Shown one piece after another: positions 1 through 7,612 of a DNA stretch of 64,000 bases. The stretch is taken from the NCBI RefSeq assembly GCF_001905125.1, contig NZ_LWLE01000013.1:62001-126000 (forward strand), in the 5' to 3' direction. A program made the position numbers and the translations under genes. Position 1 is the first letter of the stretch. The number at the start of each line of letters is the position of its first letter. The notes under the pieces are model-generated. The model made no database searches, was not told the DNA's origin, and saw only the letters and a program-made list of their open reading frames with translations. Source of the stretch: Streptomyces sp. TSRI0281 (GTDB lineage: Bacteria; Actinomycetota; Actinomycetes; Streptomycetales; Streptomycetaceae).

Positions 1-1185
1 GCCCTTGGCCTCCTTGCCGAGGCGCGGGCCTGCCAGCCAGCCCGCGGTGACCGGGCCGATCGAGGTGTTGGAGACCAGGGCGGGCTTGCCGTCCCGGCCC
101 GCCGCGACCCAGCCGCCGCCGGAGGAACCGCCGGTCATCGTGCAGCCGATACGGTGCATCGTCGGTTCGTCCTTGACGACCGAGAGGCGGCCGGGCTTGT
201 CCTTGCACTGGAGCAGCTTCTGACCGTCGAACGGCGGCGCGGCCGGGTATCCGGTCGCCGTCATGTCCGCGATCTCCGCCACCGCAGGGGCGTTGAACTC
301 CACCGGAAGCGCCGAACCGACCGTCTCCTCAAGAGACTTGCCCGTCGCGCCCTTCTCCGGCGTCACATGCAGCACCGCGAAGTCGTACGGAGCGCCCTGT
401 CCGCCGACCGAGGCACCCTCGGCGATCCACTGCTCGGACGTCTGGGCCCACTGGCCCCACCAGACGCCGTACGGTGCGATCTTCTCCTTGGGGGCGTTCT
501 GCAGCTCCTCCAGCGACAGGCCGCTGTTGTTGTACGCCGGGACGAAGGCGATGTTGCGGTACCAGCCGCCCTTCTTCCCCGCGTGGACGCAGTGCCCCGC
601 GGTCCACACCATGTTGGACTTGCCGGGGTTCGCGGGATCCTTCACCACGGTCGCCGAGCAGACCATCGAGCCCTCGGGCCCGTCGAAGAGGAGCTTCCCG
701 GATTCCGGGGCGTTGTCGTGGTAGGGCGTCGATACGGCCGCGGCCTCGACCGGGGAGGGCGTAGGGTCCGTCACACCTTCGTCGCCGGAGATGTCGTTGT
801 CGACCGGCTTCTCCGGGGACTTGTCGGCATCCCGCATCCGGTCCGGGTCCCAGAGGCCCTCGATGATCGGGTTGACGAAGTCCTTGGCCTCACGCAGCCA
901 CTTCTCCTTGTTCCAGTTCTTCCACTCGCCGTTCTTCCACTTCTCCGGGTCGATACCGTGCTCCTTGAGCCGGTTTTTGAGGTCGTCCGGAATCGTGACC
1001 TTGCCGTCGGACGACTGACCGGCCGAGCTGCCCGGCGTGACGCCCGCGTTGTCCTCCTCCGGCCCGCAGGCGGTGGCGGTGAGCGCGAGGACGGCGGCGA
1101 CGGCCGCTGCGGCGAGCACGGGGGAGGGCATGCGGAGTCGGCGCCTCCCGGGGCGTGCGGCTTCGGTCGGGCGAATGGGTCGCAT
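1..1185 (-). CDS. Secreted trypsin-like serine protease, 3' end cut by window edge
   Basis: The 395 visible residues start at an ATG whose upstream strand carries AGGGGGATC about 7 nt away. The N-terminus is Arg-rich, then hydrophobic, and ends in LTATAC-G, a plausible lipobox with Cys near residue 40, so a lipoprotein or secreted protein is inferred. A chymotrypsin-fold triad is readable: His in WTAGHC (residue 198), Asp in APYDFAVLH (about 268) and Ser in TGGSSGGGW (about 357). The GGSSGG active-site context resembles glutamyl-endopeptidase-type S1 peptidases rather than classic GDSGGP trypsins. The segment around residues 60-110 is Trp/Lys/Glu-rich and may be a propeptide. The frame runs off position 1 without a stop, so the true C-terminus is unseen. 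Its substrate is unknown. Confidence 0.85.
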   Translation of the reverse strand, partial: MRPIRPTEAARPGRRRLRMPSPVLAAAAVAAVLALTATACGPEEDNAGVTPGSSAGQSSDGKVTIPDDLKNRLKEHGIDPEKWKNGEWKNWNKEKWLREAKDFVNPIIEGLWDPDRMRDADKSPEKPVDNDISGDEGVTDPTPSPVEAAAVSTPYHDNAPESGKLLFDGPEGSMVCSATVVKDPANPGKSNMVWTAGHCVHAGKKGGWYRNIAFVPAYNNSGLSLEELQNAPKEKIAPYGVWWGQWAQTSEQWIAEGASVGGQGAPYDFAVLHVTPEKGATGKSLEETVGSALPVEFNAPAVAEIADMTATGYPAAPPFDGQKLLQCKDKPGRLSVVKDEPTMHRIGCTMTGGSSGGGWVAAGRDGKPALVSNTSIGPVTAGWLAGPRLGKEAKG

Positions 1186-1495
1186 CTGGTGATCCCCCTG
1201 GGACTTCGACACTCGTGACTCAGTACTGCACTTCGGGTACTTCGGGCATGTGGGGCGTCGGAACGCTCCCTCCCGCCCCGAGTGCGGCCCCCACTATGCC
1301 GGTGCCGATGGGGACGGTACGCGGCAGGGCCGTGGTTCCGCCTCCGCAAGGATCTTCCGATTTACCCGTGATCCCCGGCGAGCGGCGTCGTTGGTACGTA
1401 CGGGGGACACAGGGACAGCGTTCATCCACGTAGTTCGCCCGTGGGACGACGTACTGACGTGCAAGGCAACTGTTATCGCAGGAGGACCTACAGCC
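1186..1495. other. Divergent promoter region, protease / siderophore operon
   Basis: This 310-base gap lies between divergent genes and must hold both promoters. A 9-base tandem repeat (ACTTCGGGT, ACTTCGGGC) sits at about 1228-1245, close to the protease start. I searched by eye for a Streptomyces DmdR/IdeR iron box (TTAGGTTAGGCT-type) before the siderophore genes and saw none. The only strong element is the AGGAGGA ribosome binding site at 1480-1486. No credible small gene is visible. Confidence 0.5.
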
Positions 1496-2890
1496 GTGGC
1501 CGTGACCGAACCAGCTCCGGTGGCACCGCCCTCCGCGCACGAGGGCATTCTTCGACGTCAGTCGCTGCGTGAATCGGCTGCCCGCACCTATGCGCGCTCG
1601 CTGCCGATCGTGCCCGTGCGGGCGCGCGGGCTGACCATCGAGGGGGCGGACGGACGGCGCTATCTCGACTGTCTCTCCGGGGCGGGCACGCTGGCACTCG
1701 GACACAACCATCCGGTGGTGCTGGAGGCGATCAGAAAGGTTATCGACTCCGGAGCACCCCTCCATGTGCTCGACCTCGCCACGCCGGTCAAGGACGCCTT
1801 CACGACCGAGCTGTTCGCCACCCTGCCGCGGCAGTTCGCCGACAACGCGCGCATCCAGTTCTGCGGCCCCGCGGGCACGGACGCCGTCGAGGCGGCCTTC
1901 AAACTGGTCCGCGCCGCGTCCGGACGCACCGGCCTGCTGGCCTTCACGGGCGCCTATCACGGCATGACGGCCGGGGCGCTCGCCGCCTCCGGCGGTGCCC
2001 AGGACACCAGTGTGACGCGGCTGCCGTTCCCCCAGGACTACCGCTGCCCCTTCGGGATCGGCGGCGAGCGGGGCGCCGACATCGCCGCGCACTGGACCGA
2101 GCACCTCCTGGACGACCAGAAGGGCGGCGTCCCCGCCCCCGCCGGGATGATCCTGGAACCGGTCCAGGGCGAAGGCGGGGTGAACCCCGCCCCCGACGGC
2201 TGGCTGCGCCGGATGCGGGAGATCACCGAGGCCCGCTCCATCGCGCTGATCGCCGACGAGGTGCAGACCGGCGTCGGCAGGACCGGTGCCTTCTGGGCGG
2301 TCGAACACAGCGGCATCGTGCCCGACGTGATGGTGCTCTCCAAGGCGATCGGCGGCTCCCTCCCGCTCGCCGTGATCATCTACCGGTCCGAACTGGACCT
2401 GTGGCAGCCGGGTGCCCACGCCGGTACGTTCCGCGGCAACCAACTCGCCATGGCGGCGGGGGCGGCCACCCTCGCGTACGTACGGAGGAACGGGCTCGCG
2501 CAGCACGCCGCGACCCTGGGTGCCCACATGCTCGCCCGCCTCCGGGCGCTGAGCGCGGATCACCCGAGCATCGGCGACGTCCGGGGACGCGGCCTGATGA
2601 TCGGCATCGAACTCGTCGATCCCGAGGCCGCGCCGCTCCCCACCACGACCGGCGGCAGCTCCGCCCCGCCACCACCGGACCCCGTCCTCGCCCTCGCCGT
2701 CCAGCAGGAATGCCTGAGCCGCGGCCTCATCGTCGAACTCGGCGGACGACACAGTGCCGTGGTCCGCCTGCTTCCCCCCCTCACCCTCACCGACGAACAG
2801 GCAACGGCGGTCGTCGACCGCCTCGCCGACGCACTGACCGCCGCGGAGCGCTCGCCGAACCGTCGGGCCGCTGCCGGGTCGATCCACTGA
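1496..2890 (+). CDS. Diaminobutyrate-2-oxoglutarate aminotransferase (NIS siderophore operon)
   Basis: A class III PLP-dependent aminotransferase of 464 residues. By family it makes L-2,4-diaminobutyrate from aspartate semialdehyde and glutamate. Visible features are the N-terminal GHNHP turn, GPAGTDAVEAA, the cofactor-binding ADEVQTGVGRTG and the Schiff-base lysine in LSKAIGG. The GTG start is chosen because AGGAGGA lies 9 nt upstream; upstream in-frame ATGs have no such site. It is the first gene of a tight same-strand series with two IucA/IucC synthetases and an acyltransferase, which matches RhbA-type diaminobutyrate supply to a siderophore rather than ectoine synthesis, since no ectA or ectC is nearby. 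A diaminobutyrate decarboxylase (RhbB-type) is absent, so the acyl acceptor may be diaminobutyrate itself or a diamine made elsewhere. Confidence 0.85.
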   Translation: MAVTEPAPVAPPSAHEGILRRQSLRESAARTYARSLPIVPVRARGLTIEGADGRRYLDCLSGAGTLALGHNHPVVLEAIRKVIDSGAPLHVLDLATPVKDAFTTELFATLPRQFADNARIQFCGPAGTDAVEAAFKLVRAASGRTGLLAFTGAYHGMTAGALAASGGAQDTSVTRLPFPQDYRCPFGIGGERGADIAAHWTEHLLDDQKGGVPAPAGMILEPVQGEGGVNPAPDGWLRRMREITEARSIALIADEVQTGVGRTGAFWAVEHSGIVPDVMVLSKAIGGSLPLAVIIYRSELDLWQPGAHAGTFRGNQLAMAAGAATLAYVRRNGLAQHAATLGAHMLARLRALSADHPSIGDVRGRGLMIGIELVDPEAAPLPTTTGGSSAPPPPDPVLALAVQQECLSRGLIVELGGRHSAVVRLLPPLTLTDEQATAVVDRLADALTAAERSPNRRAAAGSIH

Positions 2891-2919
2891 CCCCGGACAC
2901 CCCCACAAGGAAGACCGCC

Positions 2920-4809
2920 GTGAACCCCATCCACGCATCCGAGGCCGACGGCCCTCAGTCCCACCCGCACCGAGGGCAGGACGGGCCGGCCTGCCCCGGC
3001 ACGGTCGAGGCGGTGACGGTCCCCCGCCAGAAGGCCGCACCCCGCAGAGACCTCCGCACCCCCGCGAACACTCCCGGCGGCTCCGCACCGGCGGACCTCC
3101 TGGACCACCCGGACCCGGTCCGGGCCGCGGACGGGGCGGGCACCGAGAACCTGCTGCGGTGCTGGATCCGGGAGAACGACCTGCCCCGCCCCGACCGCGA
3201 CACCCTGCGCATCCCCCTTCCCGCCACCGGCACCGCCCTGCTCGTTCCCGTCCTCTACTGGTCCGCCACCGGAGCACACCGCTTCGGGGCACCGGTCCTG
3301 GAGAGCGCACCCGAGCACGGCCCGGCCGTCGACGCCGTCACCGTCGCGGCACTCCTCGGCCGTGAGGCCGGGAGCCACGGGGGCGCCGACCTGGTGGCCA
3401 GGGTCGCCGACTCGGTACGCCACACCTCCGACTTCATCGCCCAGCGGCGGCGTACCCCGGAAGCTCCCGTCGAGGCCGACCTGTTCCTCACGGCCGAACA
3501 GTCCCTCCTGCTGGGACACCCGCTGCACCCGACGCCCAAGAGCCGCGAAGGTTTCTCCGAGTCGGAAGCGCGCCTCTACTCACCGGAGCTGCACGGCTCG
3601 TTCCCGCTGCACTGGATCGCCGTGGACCGATCGGTGCTGGCCACCGAATCCTCCTGGACCGACAACGGCGGCCCGGTGTCCGCAGAGGCGCTCCTCGCCC
3701 CCCACACCGACGGACTGCGCCTCCCCGGGAACACCGCGGCGCTCCCGCTGCACCCCTGGCAGGCCGCCGAACTGCACCGCCGCCCGGACGTGTCCGCGCT
3801 CCGGGAAGCGGGGCTCCTCCACGACCTCGGCCGGCACGGGGAACGCTGGCACCCCACCTCCTCCATCCGCACGGTGCACCGGCCCGGCGCGAACCTGATG
3901 CTGAAGCTCTCCCTCGGCGTACGCATCACCAACTCCCGTCGCGAGAACCTCCGCAAGGAACTGCACCGCGGCGCGGAGGTCCACCGCCTGCTCGGTACCG
4001 GGCTGGCCGCACAGTGGCAGCAGGCCCACCCCGGCTTCGACATCGTCCGCGACCCTGCCTGGCTCGCCGTCGACAGCATGGACGGCCTGCCCGTACCCGG
4101 CCTCGATGTCATGCTCCGCCACAACCCGTTCGGACCGGACGACGACGCCGTGTGCATCGCCGGACTCACCGCGCAGCGCCCCTGGCCGGGCCGCACCCAG
4201 GTGAGCTCCCGGCTCGCGGAGATCGTCTCCCGCCTCGCCACGCGCACCGGGCGGACGACCGGAGCCGTCAGCGCCGAGTGGTTCCTGCGCTATCTCGACC
4301 GTGTCGTACGCCCCGTGCTCTGGCTCGACGCCACCGCCGGGGTGGCCCTGGAAGCCCACCAGCAGAACACGCTGGTACTGCTCGACCCCGAAGGCTGGCC
4401 CATCGGGGGCCGCTACCGGGACAACCAGGGCTACTACTTCCGAGAATCCCACCGTGCCGCGCTGGAACAGCGGCTCCCCGGCATCGGCACCGTCAGCGAC
4501 ACCTTCGTCTCCGATCCGGTCACCGACGAGCGCTTCGCCTACTACCTCGGCATCAACAATGTGTTCGGACTCATCGGCGCCTTCGGAGCACAGCAACTCG
4601 CCGACGAGCAGCTCCTCCTCGCCGCCTTCCGCCGTTTCCTGACCGGTGCCGCGGGGATGGGCTCGCCCCTGCCCACGTACCTCCTTCACACGCGGCAACT
4701 GCGCTGCAAGGCCAACCTGCTGACCCGGATGCACGGTCTCGACGAGTTGGTCGGACCCGTCGACACCCAGTCCGTCTACGTCTCCATCGCCAATCCTCTG
4801 ACCACGTGA
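2920..4809 (+). CDS. IucA/IucC-family NIS siderophore synthetase (first copy)
   Basis: An NRPS-independent siderophore synthetase of 629 residues. The family adenylates a carboxylate (usually citrate or a succinyl/citryl intermediate) and condenses it with an amine or hydroxylamine. The family signature GHPLHPTPKSREGF is near residue 200, LHPWQAAEL near 278, and the C-terminal HQQNTLVLLD and RDNQGYYF near 480-500. The GTG start has AAGGAAG about 6 nt upstream and follows the aminotransferase by 29 nt, so co-translation is likely. The first 60 or so residues are Pro/Asp-rich and poorly conserved. The motif differs from that of the second copy (GHPWLVANKGRLGF), so the two proteins are probably different subtypes doing successive condensations. 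The exact substrates cannot be read from sequence. Confidence 0.9.
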   Translation: MNPIHASEADGPQSHPHRGQDGPACPGTVEAVTVPRQKAAPRRDLRTPANTPGGSAPADLLDHPDPVRAADGAGTENLLRCWIRENDLPRPDRDTLRIPLPATGTALLVPVLYWSATGAHRFGAPVLESAPEHGPAVDAVTVAALLGREAGSHGGADLVARVADSVRHTSDFIAQRRRTPEAPVEADLFLTAEQSLLLGHPLHPTPKSREGFSESEARLYSPELHGSFPLHWIAVDRSVLATESSWTDNGGPVSAEALLAPHTDGLRLPGNTAALPLHPWQAAELHRRPDVSALREAGLLHDLGRHGERWHPTSSIRTVHRPGANLMLKLSLGVRITNSRRENLRKELHRGAEVHRLLGTGLAAQWQQAHPGFDIVRDPAWLAVDSMDGLPVPGLDVMLRHNPFGPDDDAVCIAGLTAQRPWPGRTQVSSRLAEIVSRLATRTGRTTGAVSAEWFLRYLDRVVRPVLWLDATAGVALEAHQQNTLVLLDPEGWPIGGRYRDNQGYYFRESHRAALEQRLPGIGTVSDTFVSDPVTDERFAYYLGINNVFGLIGAFGAQQLADEQLLLAAFRRFLTGAAGMGSPLPTYLLHTRQLRCKANLLTRMHGLDELVGPVDTQSVYVSIANPLTT

Positions 4810-4889
4810 GCCATCACGTCCCCGAGCCGTCGCGTTCCTGTGCCCCGGGGAAATCCGACTGACCGAACCCAGGAGAGGAGAGCGTCACC

Positions 4890-5609
4890 GTGCCTCCCGC
4901 CGATGCGCACACGGAGCCCGGCCCCGCTGCGGCGCCCGTCACCAGCGCCGAGGACACCCTCGACCTGAGGCTCTCCGAAGAACTCCTGGCTCTGTTGGGC
5001 GACGACGTGAGAGCGGCCGACGAACGGCCGGCCGCCTCCGATCTGCTCGGGGATCCCGCCACCTGGCGCCCCGTCACCACATCCACGGGCGTGTTCCAGC
5101 TGGTCCCGGTACGACTGGACCGCGACCTCGCCGTGCTCAGCCGCTGGATGAACGACCCGGCGGTCGCCGCGTTCTGGGAACTCGCCGGACCCGACGCCGT
5201 CACCGCCGAACATCTCAGACCACAGCTCGAAGGCGACGGACGCAGCATCCCCTGTCTGGGCGTGCTCGGCGGCATGCCCATGAGCTACTGGGAGATCTAC
5301 CGGGCGGATCTGGACCCGCTGGCGCGCCACTACCCGGCCCGGCCTCATGACACCGGCCTCCACCTCCTCATCGGAGGCGTGAACAACCGGGGCAGGGGCG
5401 TCGGCGCCACCCTGCTCCGCGCCGTCGCCGACCTCGTACTCGATCACCTTCCCCTGTGCGGACGCGTCGTGGCGGAGCCGGACCTCCGCAATACGCCGTC
5501 CGTAGCCGCATTCCTCAGCGCCGGCTTCCGCTTTTCCGCCGAGGTGGAACTCCCCGCCAAGCGTTGCGCCCTGATGATCCGTGACCGAACGCACCGTGCC
5601 CAGCTGTGA
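4890..5609 (+). CDS. GNAT-family siderophore acyltransferase (AlcB/RhbD/IucB-like)
   Basis: A 239-residue acyltransferase. The C-terminal two thirds match the siderophore-specific GNAT group: WMNDPAVAAFW, the substrate-side SYWEIYRADLDPLA and DTGLHLLIGG, then the acetyl-CoA loop NNRGRGVGATLL and a final RNTPSVAAFLSAGF. The group acylates an amine or hydroxylamine side chain of a siderophore precursor. The N-terminal 70 residues are a variable acidic leader. The GTG start follows an AGGAGAGGAGAG-type site. It lies 80 nt after the first synthetase and 60 nt before the second, as in rhizobactin-type operons. No N-hydroxylase accompanies it, so whether it acts on a hydroxylamine made elsewhere or on a plain amine is open. 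Confidence 0.85.
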   Translation: MPPADAHTEPGPAAAPVTSAEDTLDLRLSEELLALLGDDVRAADERPAASDLLGDPATWRPVTTSTGVFQLVPVRLDRDLAVLSRWMNDPAVAAFWELAGPDAVTAEHLRPQLEGDGRSIPCLGVLGGMPMSYWEIYRADLDPLARHYPARPHDTGLHLLIGGVNNRGRGVGATLLRAVADLVLDHLPLCGRVVAEPDLRNTPSVAAFLSAGFRFSAEVELPAKRCALMIRDRTHRAQL

Positions 5610-5669
5610 ACAACTCGCCGTATTACCCAGACCGCTCGAACCCCATCGGTTCCACCCGGAGGAGTCCCC

Positions 5670-7562
5670 GTGCCGAAATACCCTGCGAGCCATGAATCAG
5701 CCGAATCCCACGGCCTGCTCAGGACCCCGGAGCTGAACCGGACGGTCTGGGAGCGGGCGGCAGCCCGGCTGCTCGCCAAGATGCTCGGCGAATTCGCCTA
5801 CGAAGAGATCATCGAGCCAGTTCAACGGCCCGGGGCCAGCGACACCTACGCGATCCGGCTCGACGACGGCGGAATTCTGAGCTTCCGGTCGGGCCGCGGC
5901 GTCTATGGCAGCTGGCGCGTCATCCCGGATTCGATCCATGTGTGCGAAGGGCCGTCCAGGACCGGGCCTTCCGGTACGCCCCGAGGCCGCTCGGCCGGGC
6001 CTTCCGGCGAACCGCGAGCCCGGACGCGGCCGTTCCGGGATCCGCTCCGGTTCCTCACCCGTGCCCGCGGTCTCCTCGGACTCGACGGTGCCACGCTCGG
6101 CCATCTCATCCGTGAGGTCACCACCACACTGGCGGCCGACTCCCGTCTCGATCACACCGCTCTCACCGCCGGTCGCCTGGCCGAGCTCGACTACGCCGAG
6201 CTCGAAGGGCACCAGACCGGTCACCCGTGGCTCGTCGCCAACAAAGGGCGCCTCGGTTTCTCCGCGGAGGACACCGCCCGGTTCGCCCCGGAGACACGGA
6301 GAGTGGTACGTCTGCCCTGGATCGCCGTCAGCACCCGCATCGCGGGATACCGGGGGGTGACGAGCCTGGCCACTCCCGAGCGCCTCTACGCCCAGGAACT
6401 CGACGCCCCCGTCCGCGCGTCCTTCGTCGCCGAACTCAGCTCGCGCGGCCTCGACCCGGAGGAGTACCTGTACCTCCCGGTGCACCCCTGGCAGTGGAAC
6501 GAATGGATCGTTCCGCTCTTCGCCCCGGCCATCGCGGACGGGGACATCGTCGCGCTGCACGCCGACGCCGACGCCCGGCTGCCGCAGCAGTCCATCCGTA
6601 CGTTCTCCAATGTGGGGCGACCCGACCGGCACACGGTCAAACTGCCGCTGTCGATCCTCAACACGCTCGTATGGCGTGGTCTGCCCACGGAGCGCACGCT
6701 CGCCGCGCCGGCCGTCACCGCCTGGGTGCAGGGCCTGTGCGACGCCGATCCGTTTCTGCGCGACACCTGTCGCATCATCCTTCTCGGCGAGGTCGCTTCC
6801 GTGGCCGTCGAGCACCCGCTGTACGACCATCTTCCCGAGGCGCCGTACCAGTTCAAGGAGATCCTCGGCGCGATCTGGAGAGAGCCCCTGCCTCCTCGGC
6901 TGGCACCGGGCGAACGGGCCCGCACCCTGGCCTCACTGCTGCACACGGACCCCGACGGCCGCGCGTTCACGGCCGAGCTGGTCGACCGGTCCGGACTGAC
7001 GCCGACCGTGTGGCTCACCCGGCTGTTCGCCGCTCTGGTGCCGCCTCTGCTGCATTTCCTCTACCGCTACGGAACGGTGTTCTCCCCGCACGGCGAGAAC
7101 ACCATCGTCGTCTTCGATGAACAGGACGTCCCCGTACGGCTCGCGATCAAGGACTTCGTCGACGACGTCAATGTCAGTGCCCTGCCGTTGCCGGAGCACG
7201 ATTCGATGCCCGAGGACGTACGGCGCGTCCTGCTGACCGAGGAACCCTCCTTCCTCACCCAGTTCATCCACTCCGGTCTCTTCGTCGGGGTCTTCCGCTA
7301 TCTGTCCCCCCTGTGCGAGGAACAGCTGGGTGTCCCGGAGGGTGAATTCTGGTCACTTGTCCGGGCGGAGATTCTTCGTCATCACGCCCGGTTTCCCGAG
7401 CTCAAGGAACGGTTCGAGACGTTCGACATGCTCACTCCCGAGATCGAGCGCCTCTGTCTCAACCGTAACCGTCTGCATGTGGACGGTTACCGTGACCGGC
7501 CTCAGCGTCCGCACGCGGCCATCCACGGCACCGTTCCCAATCCGCTCCACCCCGCCGTGTGA
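5670..7562 (+). CDS. IucA/IucC-family NIS siderophore synthetase (second copy)
   Basis: A 630-residue NIS synthetase, last gene of the operon. The motif GHPWLVANKGRLGFS (near residue 185), the LHPWQ-equivalent HPWQWNEWIVP (near 271), and HGENTIVVFD followed by AIKDFVDDVN (near 474-495) are clear. The start is GTG with GGAGGAG at 5658-5664. A Gly/Pro/Arg/Ser-rich stretch at about residues 95-125 looks like a lineage-specific insertion within the N-terminal domain. By analogy with IucC, RhbF and DesD this copy would perform the later condensation joining an activated citrate or succinyl arm to the second amine. No transporter or ferri-siderophore receptor follows: the next gene is a helicase. 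Confidence 0.9.
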   Translation: MPKYPASHESAESHGLLRTPELNRTVWERAAARLLAKMLGEFAYEEIIEPVQRPGASDTYAIRLDDGGILSFRSGRGVYGSWRVIPDSIHVCEGPSRTGPSGTPRGRSAGPSGEPRARTRPFRDPLRFLTRARGLLGLDGATLGHLIREVTTTLAADSRLDHTALTAGRLAELDYAELEGHQTGHPWLVANKGRLGFSAEDTARFAPETRRVVRLPWIAVSTRIAGYRGVTSLATPERLYAQELDAPVRASFVAELSSRGLDPEEYLYLPVHPWQWNEWIVPLFAPAIADGDIVALHADADARLPQQSIRTFSNVGRPDRHTVKLPLSILNTLVWRGLPTERTLAAPAVTAWVQGLCDADPFLRDTCRIILLGEVASVAVEHPLYDHLPEAPYQFKEILGAIWREPLPPRLAPGERARTLASLLHTDPDGRAFTAELVDRSGLTPTVWLTRLFAALVPPLLHFLYRYGTVFSPHGENTIVVFDEQDVPVRLAIKDFVDDVNVSALPLPEHDSMPEDVRRVLLTEEPSFLTQFIHSGLFVGVFRYLSPLCEEQLGVPEGEFWSLVRAEILRHHARFPELKERFETFDMLTPEIERLCLNRNRLHVDGYRDRPQRPHAAIHGTVPNPLHPAV

Positions 7563-7612
7563 GGCCGGGAGTGATCGCCGTTGTCAGTGGTGCGCCGTAG
7601 GGTGGTCGGGCT

